64,000 bases of DNA from an uncultured Prevotellaceae bacterium (lineage in GTDB: Bacteria > Bacteroidota > Bacteroidia > Bacteroidales > Bacteroidaceae). Location: NCBI GenBank assembly GCA_900314755.1, contig OMWH01000017.1:1-64000 (forward strand), in the 5' to 3' direction. Position 1 is the stretch's first letter; every line of letters starts with the position of its first letter. This document shows, piece after piece, positions 15,805 through 23,630 of the stretch. The notes under the pieces are model-generated. The model saw nothing but the letters and a program-made list of their open reading frames with translations, ran no database searches and was not told the origin of the DNA. The position numbers and the translations under genes were made by a program.

Positions 15805-16614
15805 TGATTCTGAAGACGGCAGCTCGTACATGACTCTGGCATGATTCGTGCGGATGAGTTGTCTCTCCACACAGTTGCCAGTCGTGCGGTCAATGATGTC
15901 ACGATAGACCTTGCCGTTGCGATAGAAGAAGTCCCCTTCCTGGGAAAAATGCTCGTCCTCCACATGAATATGGAAGGTATGCGGTTGCACTTCCATGGCA
16001 CGCAACTCCCCACAGAGATACTCGCCATCCACCCAGAGACGGAGCTGATAGGTGTTGGTCGTGTCATTCCTTACCCGGTAGTCAATATAGTTGTACGAGA
16101 TGCTGGTCCCCGTACCGAAAGGAATCTGTCTGCCAAAGTCGGGAAAGAGGTCTAAGCCGTCGTGATGATGATGCTCGGTAATCGTCAGCTCGCTATGCAG
16201 CACCATCCAGTGTATCAGGTTAGACAACTGGCACAGTCCGCCACCGATTCCCTGCGACGGAGCTCCCTTCGCTATGGTCAGTCCCTCTTTGTAACCTTTC
16301 CGTTTGGTGGTACGCCCCACCTGTCTCCATACCGAGAACGTCTCACCCGGTCGGATCAGCAGTCCGTCGATATGCTTCACTGCCAAGGCAAGGTTGACCG
16401 CTTTGTTTTCCTGCAGTTGCATGTTGACATTACCCAATCTGCGGCGAATCAGAGAGTTGTGACTATAGACCAGGACGGGCAGTGGCTCCTCTGTCCGTTC
16501 GTGGGCAAACGGTGTCTTTCCGATGAAGTCTCTCAGATGACGTTTCAGTATCTCTTTCTCCACCGACAGCCTGTAGGTGAAGGGTGATATCTCACAGAAC
16601 AGTTTCCTTTTCAT
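15793..16614 (-). CDS. VanW-like family protein (273 aa)
   Basis: The segment LIRPGETFSVWRQVGRTTKRKGY, followed by IGGGLCQLSNLIHWMVLHS and later ITEHHHH, is the hallmark of the VanW family. The family was named after a gene of vancomycin-resistance clusters, and its biochemical role is unsettled. No signal peptide is visible. The start is taken at the ATG at 16614 (MKRKLFCEIS), after an AGGAGG-type ribosome site and 51 bases after a -7 box. A GTG one codon upstream is less likely. The C-terminus runs into the 22-base-spaced repeats, so its last few residues may be derived from them. It is divergent from vsr. Confidence 0.85.
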   Translation of the reverse strand: MKRKLFCEISPFTYRLSVEKEILKRHLRDFIGKTPFAHERTEEPLPVLVYSHNSLIRRRLGNVNMQLQENKAVNLALAVKHIDGLLIRPGETFSVWRQVGRTTKRKGYKEGLTIAKGAPSQGIGGGLCQLSNLIHWMVLHSELTITEHHHHDGLDLFPDFGRQIPFGTGTSISYNYIDYRVRNDTTNTYQLRLWVDGEYLCGELRAMEVQPHTFHIHVEDEHFSQEGDFFYRNGKVYRDIIDRTTGNCVERQLIRTNHARVMYELPSSESVTD

Positions 16615-16664
16615 CACGCTATCGTTTTTGTAAATCCGTTTATGGTACTACCTCCTTTCATTTT

Positions 16665-16697
16665 GCAAAGATAAGCAGCATTTCCGATACTTCCAAA
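16665..16697 (-). promoter_or_regulatory. Promoter of the VanW-like gene
   Basis: On the minus strand TTTG (16697-16694), a 20-base spacer and TATCTTTGC (16673-16665) match the Bacteroidetes consensus. Confidence 0.7.
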
Positions 16698-16724
16698 TTT
16701 ATGTTCGAGAAAATTTGCCATTCT

Positions 16725-16757
16725 TTTGGTATTCTGCTCACATCATCGTATCTTTGC
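16725..16757 (+). promoter_or_regulatory. Promoter of vsr
   Basis: TTTG at 16725-16728, a 20-base spacer and TATCTTTGC at 16749-16757. The box fixes the vsr start at the ATG at 16775 rather than at upstream codons. Confidence 0.75.
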
Positions 16758-16774
16758 AAAGAAATAGTAAAGAC

Positions 16775-17317
16775 ATGTCAGACAAGCTCACACCACAACA
16801 ACGTCATAAGAATATGGCTGCTATTCGGTCGAAAGACACGAAGCCGGAGATGATTGTGCGGCGTGGACTATGGAGTAGGGGATTCAGATACCGGCTGAAT
16901 CACAAGCGGTTGCCGGGGCATCCGGACTTGGTGCTGAGGAAGTATAGGGTGTGCATCTTCGTGAACGGATGTTTCTGGCATGGACACGGGGTACAGTTCA
17001 ATGTTCATGGTTCAGCGTCCGTGGTGGAGGACTCCCAGTGCTGCAGGATACCCCATACGAACAGGGAATTCTGGGTTGCTAAGATTCGCAGGAACAAGGA
17101 ACGGGATAAGGAGGAGCAGCGCATGCTTGCCTCCATGGGCTGGCATTGCATCACCGTGTGGGAATGTGAGTTGAAACCGTCGAAGCGGGAGGAGACGCTG
17201 GACTCCATCGCTTTCACATTAAACCATATATGGTTGCAGGACCACCATGTGAGATCCGCGTCCGGTCATCAGCTGGAAGAAGAAAGCCGTACGATTCCTA
17301 TGGCAGCAGAAGAGTGA
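16775..17317 (+). CDS. vsr: Very short patch repair (Vsr) endonuclease with an inserted heptamer array (180 aa)
   Basis: The order NMAAIRSKDTKPE, LPGHPDLVLRKYRVCIFVNG with CFWHGH, NREFWVAKIRRNKERD and GWHCITVWECEL is that of Vsr nicking enzymes, which cut beside T:G mismatches left by deamination of 5-methylcytosine. The catalytic Asp lies in PGHPDLV. After CFWHGH an extra stretch (about residues 74-86, around VQFNVHGSASVVE) separates the His motif from the zinc-ligand region CCRIP. It is encoded by a 35-base array of five 7-mers (16996-17030). No cytosine methylase gene is adjacent. Whether the insertion harms zinc binding is unknown. Confidence 0.85.
   Translation: MSDKLTPQQRHKNMAAIRSKDTKPEMIVRRGLWSRGFRYRLNHKRLPGHPDLVLRKYRVCIFVNGCFWHGHGVQFNVHGSASVVEDSQCCRIPHTNREFWVAKIRRNKERDKEEQRMLASMGWHCITVWECELKPSKREETLDSIAFTLNHIWLQDHHVRSASGHQLEEESRTIPMAAEE
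16996..17030. repeat. Heptamer array inside vsr, 5 x 7 bases
   Basis: GTTCAAT, GTTCATG, GTTCAGC, GTCCGTG and GTGGAGG follow each other in the vsr coding sequence. The encoded residues do not correspond to conserved Vsr positions, so it looks like an in-frame insertion. Confidence 0.6.
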
Positions 17318-17319
17318 CT

Positions 17320-17387
17320 TAAATTTGCATCCTCTTCGCTAAATCGGAGTCAATATTACAAATAAATTTGCATTCTCTTCGCTAAAT
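17320..17387. repeat. Two 24-base direct repeats upstream of thrS, each with a -7-like box
   Basis: AAATTTGCATCCTCTTCGCT (starting 17321) recurs at 17364 with one change, both followed by AAAT. Each begins with TAAATTTGC, a match to TAnnTTTGC. Together with the box at 17402 this gives three possible -7 elements before thrS. Confidence 0.6.
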
Positions 17388-17401
17388 AGAAATTTTTACA
17401 C

Positions 17402-17410
17402 TACCTTTGC
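17402..17410 (+). promoter_or_regulatory. -7 box of thrS
   Basis: TACCTTTGC lies 33 bases before the ATG at 17443. No good -33 element is seen at 20 bases, so activity may depend on the repeats upstream or on a regulator. Confidence 0.55.
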
Positions 17411-17442
17411 AAGCGAATTAAACTTAAACATATATTGTAGAT

Positions 17443-17547
17443 ATGATCAACATTACTTTTCCAGACGGATCTGTTCGCTCGTATGAGCAGGGCGTTACTG
17501 GACTTCAGATTGCCGAGCGACGTATTGGCGTGCGGTGTAAATGGTGA
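17443..17547 (+). pseudogene. thrS: 5-prime fragment of thrS (TGS domain start) cut off by a frameshift
   Basis: The ATG at 17443 opens [20 protein letters not shown] and LQIAE, the expected start of the ThrRS TGS domain, but the frame stops at 17547. The rest of ThrRS continues in the +1 frame ([15 protein letters not shown]). Joining the frames needs about 20 missing bases between GCCGAG and AGCGAC, which share the bases AG at the junction. That would restore the 646-residue length I recall for Bacteroides ThrRS. It is either a real small deletion or an assembly error. Confidence 0.7.
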
Positions 17548-19363
17548 GACAGTAGAGTTGAACCGTCCGATTATGGAGGATGCGAAGATCGCACTCTATA
17601 AATGGGACGACGAAGAGGGAAAACATACATTCTGGCACACCTCAGCCCATTTGCTTGCTGAGGCACTGCAGGAGCTTTATCCCGGTATCCAGTTCGGATT
17701 CGGTCCTGCCATCGAGAATGGTTTCTTCTATGATGTGCTGTTGAAAGACGGTGAGAGCATCAAGGAGAGTGACTTCCCGAAGATTGAGGAGAAAATGCGT
17801 GAACTGGCTTCCAAGAAAGAGCCCGTCGTTCGCAAGGAGGTGGCAAAGGCAGACGCTCTGAAAGAGTTTGCCGCTGACGGTCAGACCTATAAGTGCGAGC
17901 ACATCGAGCAGGACTTGGAGGACGGCAGTATCACCACCTATACACAGGGTGCGTTCACCGACCTCTGCCGTGGTCCGCACCTGATGAACACCGGTGCCAT
18001 CAAGGCTATCAAGCTGACCAATGTGGCTGGTGCTTTCTGGCGTGGTGACGCTACCCGTGAGCAGATGCAGCGTCTGTATGGTATCTCGTTCCCCAAGAAA
18101 AAGATGCTCGACGAGTATCTCGTCATGCTGGAGGAGGCTATGAAACGCGACCACCGTAAGATCGGTAAGGAGATGGAGCTGTTCATGTTCTCCGATAAAG
18201 TGGGTAAGGGTCTCCCCATCTGGTTGCCGAAAGGTACCGACCTGCGTCTCCGCTTGCAAGACCACTTGCGTAAAGTGCAGAAACGTTTTGGTTATCAGGA
18301 GGTTATTACTCCGCATATCGGTTCTAAGAACCTCTATATTACCAGTGGCCACTATGCCCATTATGGTAAGGATTCCTTCCAGCCCATCCATACCCCAGAG
18401 GAGGATGAGGAGTACATGTTGAAACCCATGAACTGTCCTCACCACTGTGAGATTTTCGCATGGAAGCCCCGTAGCTACCGTGACCTGCCTTTGCGTATCG
18501 CCGAGTTCGGTACGGTATACCGTTATGAGCAGAGTGGTGAGCTGCACGGACTGACCCGTGTACGTTCCTTCACACAGGACGATGCCCACCTGTTCTGTCG
18601 TCCCGACCAGGTGAAGCAGGAGTTCCTCAACGTGATGGATATCATTGGTATCGTACTGACAGCCTTCGGTTTCAACTTCGAGGCACAGATTTCCTTGCGT
18701 GACCCTAACGACCACGACAAGTACGTAGGTACTGACGAGGACTGGGCACTGGCTGAGGCTGCTATTGTGGAGGCATGTCGTGAGAAGGGGCTGACCGCCA
18801 AGGTAGAATATGGTGAGGCTGCATTCTATGGTCCTAAGCTCGACTTCATGATCAAGGATGCTATCGGTCGCCGCTGGCAGCTGGGAACTATCCAGGTAGA
18901 CTACAACCTGCCGAAGCGCTTCCAGTTGGAGTATACCGATGAGGACAACCAGAAGAAGACCCCTGTGATGATTCACCGCGCACCCTTCGGTTCGCTGGAG
19001 CGTTTCTGTGCCGTACTCATCGAGCACACCAGTGGTCACTTCCCCTTGTGGCTGACTCCTGAGCAGGTTGCCATCCTGCCGTTGTCAGAGAAATATAACG
19101 ACTATGCCAACGAGGTGGCAAAGAAGTTTGAGCAGGGTGGGGTACGTCCTACCATCGACCTGCGTAACGAGAAACTGGGTCGTAAGATTCGCGATAACGA
19201 GTTGAAGCGTATTCCTTATATGGTGATTGTCGGTGAAAAGGAGCAGGCTGACGGAACAGTCGCCGTTCGTCCACAGGGCGGTGGTGAGCAGAAAGTCATG
19301 ACCATCCAAGCGTTCATCGACCATATCAACGCTAAGGTTGCTGAGATGACGAAAGACTTTTAA
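17483..19363 (+). CDS. thrS: Threonine-tRNA ligase, open frame lacking the first ~40 residues
   Basis: From about residue 13 onward ([19 protein letters not shown]) this is class II ThrRS: partial TGS domain, editing/second-additional domain ([14 protein letters not shown] with the HxxxH motif), catalytic core with [20 protein letters not shown] and [10 protein letters not shown] (zinc Cys), [11 protein letters not shown], and the C-terminal anticodon domain. It charges tRNA-Thr in the cytosol and is essential. The ATG at 17483 is simply the first in frame. The true start is 17443 in the other frame, so a truncated enzyme or a corrected sequence must be assumed. It is followed after 87 bases by a nucleotidyltransferase gene. 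Confidence 0.9.
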   Translation: MSRALLDFRLPSDVLACGVNGETVELNRPIMEDAKIALYKWDDEEGKHTFWHTSAHLLAEALQELYPGIQFGFGPAIENGFFYDVLLKDGESIKESDFPKIEEKMRELASKKEPVVRKEVAKADALKEFAADGQTYKCEHIEQDLEDGSITTYTQGAFTDLCRGPHLMNTGAIKAIKLTNVAGAFWRGDATREQMQRLYGISFPKKKMLDEYLVMLEEAMKRDHRKIGKEMELFMFSDKVGKGLPIWLPKGTDLRLRLQDHLRKVQKRFGYQEVITPHIGSKNLYITSGHYAHYGKDSFQPIHTPEEDEEYMLKPMNCPHHCEIFAWKPRSYRDLPLRIAEFGTVYRYEQSGELHGLTRVRSFTQDDAHLFCRPDQVKQEFLNVMDIIGIVLTAFGFNFEAQISLRDPNDHDKYVGTDEDWALAEAAIVEACREKGLTAKVEYGEAAFYGPKLDFMIKDAIGRRWQLGTIQVDYNLPKRFQLEYTDEDNQKKTPVMIHRAPFGSLERFCAVLIEHTSGHFPLWLTPEQVAILPLSEKYNDYANEVAKKFEQGGVRPTIDLRNEKLGRKIRDNELKRIPYMVIVGEKEQADGTVAVRPQGGGEQKVMTIQAFIDHINAKVAEMTKDF

Positions 19364-19364
19364 G

Positions 19365-19396
19365 AATTGAATAATTGAATAATTGAAGAATTGAAG
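19365..19396. repeat. Octamer array downstream of thrS
   Basis: AATTGAAT, AATTGAAT, AATTGAAG and AATTGAAG follow one another. GAATTGAAGTAAT occurs at 19388-19400 and again at 19438-19450, so the 40-base hairpin element between them is flanked by 13-base direct repeats. Confidence 0.6.
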
Positions 19397-19400
19397 TAAT

Positions 19401-19440
19401 CGTCGCAAGATGCTTTTACAAAGCGAATCGACTAAAAGAA
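19401..19440. repeat. 40-base hairpin element, copy 1
   Basis: The stretch GTCG...GCTTTTACAAAGC...CGACTAAAAGAA matches 31780-31820, and both can fold with GTCG/CGAC outside and GCTTT/AAAGC inside. In both places it lies shortly upstream of a start codon (here 10 bases). Confidence 0.7.
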
Positions 19441-19450
19441 TTGAAGTAAT

Positions 19451-20392
19451 ATGAAACCAACATTATTCTTATTGGCTGCTGGCATGGGAAGCCGCTATGG
19501 CGGTCTGAAGCAGCTGGATGGTCTGGGACCCAACGGGGAGACCATCATGGACTATTCTATCTACGATGCCATTCAGGCAGGTTTTGGAAAGATTGTATGG
19601 GTCATCCGCAAGGATTTCGAGGAGCAGTTCCGCACCCAGATTCTCTCTAAGTACGAGGGTCATATCCCCTGTGAGTTATGTTTCCAGGGTATCGACGCAC
19701 TCCCCGAGGGCTTTAAGGTTCCCGAGGGACGTGTGAAGCCATGGGGCACCAACCATGCCGTACTGATGGGTAAGGGTGTCATCAAGGAACCGTTCTGCGT
19801 CATCAACTGCGACGACTTCTACAACCGTGATGCCTTTATGGTGATCGGCAAGTTCCTGAGTAGTCTGCCAGAGGGTGCCAAGAACCAGTATGCGATGGTG
19901 GGTTTCCGTGTGGGTAACACCCTGAGTGAGAACGGCACTGTGGCACGTGGTATCTGTTCCAAGAACGAGAAAGGTCATCTGACTACTGTCGTAGAGCGTA
20001 CCGAGATTGTGCGTTGTGCGGAGGATGGCTCACAGGAAGGTGCTGCCAGTCAGCCCATCCGTTATAAGGACGAGGACGGCAAGTGGGTGGTCGTTGACGA
20101 CAACACGCCAGTGTCCATGAATATGTGGGGCTTCACACCCGACTATTTCGACTATTCCGAGGAGTATTTCAAGGAGTTCCTGAGTGACCCGAAGAATATG
20201 GAGAACCTGAAGGCAGAGTTCTTTATCCCGTTGATGGTCAACAAGCTGATCACTGACAAGACAGCTACTGTTGAGGTCCTTGACACCACCTCTAAATGGT
20301 TTGGTGTGACTTACGCTGCGGATCGTGAGGATACGGTGAAGCGTATACAGAAATTGGTGGACGACGGTGTCTATCCCAATAAACTGTTCTAA
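19451..20392 (+). CDS. Sugar-phosphate nucleotidyltransferase (313 aa)
   Basis: The N-terminus LLAAGMGSRYGGLKQLDGLG is the nucleotide-binding signature of the glucose-1-phosphate thymidylyl/uridylyltransferase fold, and INCDDFY at about residue 120 carries the metal-binding Asp. Such enzymes make NDP-sugars for polysaccharides. The exact sugar and nucleotide cannot be read. Its TAA stop overlaps the ATG of the following DHH gene (TAATG), so both are translated from one message. It probably has no promoter of its own beyond thrS. Confidence 0.85.
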   Translation: MKPTLFLLAAGMGSRYGGLKQLDGLGPNGETIMDYSIYDAIQAGFGKIVWVIRKDFEEQFRTQILSKYEGHIPCELCFQGIDALPEGFKVPEGRVKPWGTNHAVLMGKGVIKEPFCVINCDDFYNRDAFMVIGKFLSSLPEGAKNQYAMVGFRVGNTLSENGTVARGICSKNEKGHLTTVVERTEIVRCAEDGSQEGAASQPIRYKDEDGKWVVVDDNTPVSMNMWGFTPDYFDYSEEYFKEFLSDPKNMENLKAEFFIPLMVNKLITDKTATVEVLDTTSKWFGVTYAADREDTVKRIQKLVDDGVYPNKLF

Positions 20393-21426
20393 TGCTGGAA
20401 GAGATCATGACAGAAGGGGAGTGCAGCCAACTGCACTCCCTTATCAATAACGCGGAGACCGTCGTGCTCTGCTGCCATGTCAATGCAGACGGTGATGCCC
20501 TGGGCTCTATGCTCGGTTGGGCGGAGGTGCTGCGTGCACTGGGCAAGGAACCGTTGGTCGTTGCCCCGGACCAGTATCCTGATTACCTGAAATGGTTACC
20601 CAACTCCGATAAGATTGTGCGTTATGACAAGCGCAAGGAGTATGTCGATATGGTATTGAAGATTGCCGACCTGGTATTCTGTCTTGATTTCAACACCTTG
20701 GCGCGTACCGATACCATGGCAGCGGCGCTGGAACAGTCGCCTGCCCAGAAAGTACTCATCGACCATCATCTCGAACCTGATGTGGATGCCGTATTGACAT
20801 TCTCTCATCCTGACATGTCGTCCACCAGCGAACTTGTGTTCCGTCTCGTATGGCAGATGGGACTCTTTGAGAAAGTGGGTAAGAATTTCGCCGTCCCTGT
20901 CTATTGCGGCATGATGACAGACACAGGGGGATTTACCTATAATTCCTCATCACCTGACATCTATTTCATCATCAGTCAGCTGCTGACCAAGCGTATCGAC
21001 AAGGACAAGATATACCGTAACGTCTATCATAACTACAGTGAGCACCGCATCCGCATGGTGGGGTATGTGCTGTGTCATAAGCTGGTGGTGGACGAGGAGC
21101 GGCATGCGGCATTCTACACCCTGACCCGTGATGACCTGAAGCGGTTCCATTATATTAAAGGTGATGCTGAGGGACTGGTCAACATGCCGTTGCAGATCAA
21201 GGGACTGAAACTGAGCATCTCGCTGCGTGAGGATACGGAGCGTGACAAGATGGTATGGGTCAGCTTACGCTCTGTCGACGACTTCCCCTGTAATAAGATG
21301 GCAGAGCAGTTCTTCAATGGCGGTGGGCACTTGAACGCCTCTGGCGGCAAACTGCAGTGCACGATAGACGAGGCGGTGGAAGTCGTCAAGCGAGCCATCC
21401 TGCATTTTGAAGACACGTTAAAGTAG
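20392..21426 (+). CDS. DHH/DHHA1 phosphoesterase, NrnA-like (344 aa)
   Basis: Motifs of the DHH superfamily occur in order: CHVNADGDALGSMLGW (metal ligands), DFNTLAR, VLIDHHLEPD (the DHH triad) and a C-terminal FNGGGHLNASGGKL of the DHHA1 domain. The length fits NrnA-type bifunctional oligoribonuclease/pAp phosphatases, which degrade nanoRNAs and 3-prime-phosphoadenosine-5-prime-phosphate in the cytosol. It overlaps the preceding gene by one base. Cyclic-dinucleotide (GdpP) activity is less likely because there are no PAS or membrane domains. Confidence 0.87.
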   Translation: MLEEIMTEGECSQLHSLINNAETVVLCCHVNADGDALGSMLGWAEVLRALGKEPLVVAPDQYPDYLKWLPNSDKIVRYDKRKEYVDMVLKIADLVFCLDFNTLARTDTMAAALEQSPAQKVLIDHHLEPDVDAVLTFSHPDMSSTSELVFRLVWQMGLFEKVGKNFAVPVYCGMMTDTGGFTYNSSSPDIYFIISQLLTKRIDKDKIYRNVYHNYSEHRIRMVGYVLCHKLVVDEERHAAFYTLTRDDLKRFHYIKGDAEGLVNMPLQIKGLKLSISLREDTERDKMVWVSLRSVDDFPCNKMAEQFFNGGGHLNASGGKLQCTIDEAVEVVKRAILHFEDTLK

Positions 21427-21458
21427 CCTAATATTGCGGATAATTGGTAATTTATTTG

Positions 21459-21467
21459 TATATTTGC
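21459..21467 (+). promoter_or_regulatory. -7 box for the DUF4827-glmM unit
   Basis: TATATTTGC lies 29 bases before the ATG at 21496. An ATTG about 22 bases upstream may serve as the -33 element. Confidence 0.6.
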
Positions 21468-21495
21468 GCCCGAAATTAATACAGAAAGCGAAAAA

Positions 21496-22158
21496 ATGAA
21501 GAAAACGTACACTTTGCTGACACTGCTCTGCGGTATCTTTTTCCTCACCAGTTGTAATAAAGGTGAGACTTATTCTGATCTGAAAGACGCAGAGCGCGAG
21601 GCGATTAATAAATACATCTCTACTCATAATATCAAGGTGATCAGTGAGGATAAGTTCACCGAACAAGGTCAGACTACCAATCTCGACAATAACGAGTTTG
21701 TATACCTGAATAAGAGTGGTGTGTATATGCAGATTGTCCGTGAGGGCTGTGGCTCCATTGTTGAGAATAAAGAGTCTGTTGAGTTGCTTTGCCGCTTCTC
21801 GGAGTATGACATCAAACAGGGTAGTATCCTGGTAAGGAATGACGTGCCCTATTATCTGGTCCTGTCCAATCAGCGCTTTGACTATTCCAGTGCACCAGAC
21901 AAGATGTTGGTTGAGCGTACGGGAAACTCCTTCTCGGGTTCCTTCGTCAGTGGTGCCATGTCCAGCTATCATGGTTCGGCAGCCGTACCTTCCGGATGGC
22001 TCGTACCATTATTGTACGTCAATGTGGGTCGTCCTCAGAAGGATGGTGACGAGGTGGCAAAGGTACGCCTCATCGTACCACACTCCCAGGGTACAGTGGA
22101 TGCCTCCTCCAGTGTGCATCCCTGCTATTACGAGATTACTTACGAAAGAGATATTTAA
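21496..22158 (+). CDS. DUF4827-family lipoprotein (220 aa)
   Basis: The signal peptide ends in a lipobox, FLTSC (Cys20). The mature part (YSDLKDAEREAINKYISTHN, ESVELLCRFSEYDI, then VPSGWLVPLLYV) resembles DUF4827, Bacteroidales outer-membrane or periplasmic proteins related to FKBP-type peptidyl-prolyl isomerases. Isomerase activity is not evident. It stands 12 bases before glmM on the same strand with its own promoter, so the two genes are probably co-transcribed. Confidence 0.8.
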   Translation: MKKTYTLLTLLCGIFFLTSCNKGETYSDLKDAEREAINKYISTHNIKVISEDKFTEQGQTTNLDNNEFVYLNKSGVYMQIVREGCGSIVENKESVELLCRFSEYDIKQGSILVRNDVPYYLVLSNQRFDYSSAPDKMLVERTGNSFSGSFVSGAMSSYHGSAAVPSGWLVPLLYVNVGRPQKDGDEVAKVRLIVPHSQGTVDASSSVHPCYYEITYERDI

Positions 22159-22170
22159 AACCAAGAAAAC

Positions 22171-23592
22171 ATGACACTTATTAAATCAATCTCTGGTATC
22201 CGTGGAACTATCGGTGGTTCTACGGGCGATACCTTGAACCCTCTTGATATTGTGAAGTTCACCACAGCCTATGCGCAGTTTATCCGCCGTAGTGGCAAGG
22301 GAACTTCCAACAAGATTGTCGTTGGACGCGATGCCCGCATCTCCGGTGAGATGGTGAAGAACGTGGTTTGTGGCACGCTGATGGGAGTAGGGTATGATGT
22401 GATCAATATCGGACTTGCCACGACTCCTACTACGGAACTGGCAGTCAGGATGTCGGGTGCTGATGGTGGTATCATCATTACGGCATCACATAACCCTCGC
22501 CAGTGGAATGCGTTGAAACTGCTGAATAACGAGGGAGAGTTCCTGACCGCTGCCGATGGTGCTGTCGTACTTGATATGGCAGAGAAGGAGCAGTTCGAAT
22601 ATGCGGATGTAGACCATCTGGGTCATTATATCGAGGACTATTCCTTTGATGCCCGCCATGTGGACAGCGTGCTGCAGCTGAGACTGGTTGACGTGGATGC
22701 CATCAAGGCGGCGAAGTTCAAGGTGTGTGTCGATACCATCAACAGTGTCGGTGGCATCATCCTTCCCAAGCTCTTCGGGAAACTGGGCGTGGAGTATACC
22801 ATCCTGAATGAGGATGCCAACGGTAACTTCGCACATAACCCCGAACCGCTGGAGAAGAACCTGCAGGGTATCATGGACGAGATGAAGACGGGAAAGTATG
22901 ACCTGGGTATCGTTGTGGATCCTGATGTCGACCGTCTTGCCTTTATCTGTGAGAACGGAAAGATGTTCGGTGAGGAGTATACGCTGGTCAGCGTAGCGGA
23001 TTATGTCCTTTCAGAAATGAGTAATGAGAAAGGAGAAATGAGAAAAGAGCCGTTGGCAACCGTTTCAAACCTCAGTTCTACCCGTGCCCTGCGTGATGTC
23101 ACCCAGAAGTATGGGGGCTGTTATGCCGCTGCCGCCGTGGGTGAGGTGAATGTCACCACGAAGATGAAAGAGGTGAATGCCGTCATCGGTGGCGAGGGTA
23201 ATGGTGGTGTTATCTACCCCGAGAGCCACTACGGTCGTGATGCCCTGGTGGGTATCGCCCTCTTCCTGACCTCCCTTGCTAAGAAGGGATGCAAGGTGAG
23301 TGAGCTGCGTGCTACCTTCCCCGACTACCAGATTGCTAAGAACCGCATCGACCTGACCCCGGAGACGGATGTCGATGCCATCCTGGTGAAGGTGAAGGAG
23401 ATGTTTGCTGCTGATCCGACCGCACAGGTGAATGATATTGACGGTGTGAAGATTGACTTCCCCGACAAGTGGGTGCACCTGCGCAAGTCGAACACCGAGC
23501 CGATTATCCGTGTCTATAGCGAGGCGAACACCATGGAGGAGGCTGACGCTATCGGCAAGAAACTCATGCAAGTGGTTTACGACATGCAATAA
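22171..23592 (+). CDS. glmM: Phosphoglucosamine mutase-type phosphohexomutase (473 aa)
   Basis: Family landmarks are all present: SISGIRGTIGG at the N-terminus, the phosphoserine loop ITASHNPRQWNALK (catalytic Ser106), the magnesium loop VDPDVDRLAF, the sugar loop GGEGNGGVIYPE and the phosphate-binding RKSNTEPIIRVY near the end. GlmM makes glucosamine-1-phosphate for UDP-GlcNAc. A phosphomannomutase or phosphoglucomutase role is also possible. Between YVLSEMSN and TVSNLSSTRAL there is an extra segment (about residues 281-294) encoded by a 5 x 7-base array (23015-23049), an apparent in-frame insertion. A terminator follows the stop. Confidence 0.88.
   Translation: MTLIKSISGIRGTIGGSTGDTLNPLDIVKFTTAYAQFIRRSGKGTSNKIVVGRDARISGEMVKNVVCGTLMGVGYDVINIGLATTPTTELAVRMSGADGGIIITASHNPRQWNALKLLNNEGEFLTAADGAVVLDMAEKEQFEYADVDHLGHYIEDYSFDARHVDSVLQLRLVDVDAIKAAKFKVCVDTINSVGGIILPKLFGKLGVEYTILNEDANGNFAHNPEPLEKNLQGIMDEMKTGKYDLGIVVDPDVDRLAFICENGKMFGEEYTLVSVADYVLSEMSNEKGEMRKEPLATVSNLSSTRALRDVTQKYGGCYAAAAVGEVNVTTKMKEVNAVIGGEGNGGVIYPESHYGRDALVGIALFLTSLAKKGCKVSELRATFPDYQIAKNRIDLTPETDVDAILVKVKEMFAADPTAQVNDIDGVKIDFPDKWVHLRKSNTEPIIRVYSEANTMEEADAIGKKLMQVVYDMQ
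23015..23049. repeat. Heptamer array inside glmM, 5 x 7 bases
   Basis: AAATGAG, TAATGAG, AAAGGAG, AAATGAG and AAAAGAG follow each other. They encode Met/Glu/Lys-rich residues not expected in the family and leave the frame intact. Confidence 0.7.
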
Positions 23593-23599
23593 AACAAGA

Positions 23600-23628
23600 A
23601 GTGCTTCCAAATTCGGAAGCACTTTTCT
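23600..23628. terminator. Bidirectional terminator between glmM and trmB
   Basis: AGTGCTTCC (23600-23608) pairs with GGAAGCACT (23615-23623) around six bases and is followed by a T-rich tail. On the other strand the stem is preceded by A residues, so it can serve both convergent genes. Confidence 0.8.
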
Positions 23629-23630
23629 TT

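Noticed and set aside
17642-19039. Long minus-strand open frame (465 codons) opposite thrS
   Set aside because: It lies entirely inside the clear thrS coding sequence, has a low-complexity composition with many Val, Leu and Thr residues and no motif; an antisense shadow.
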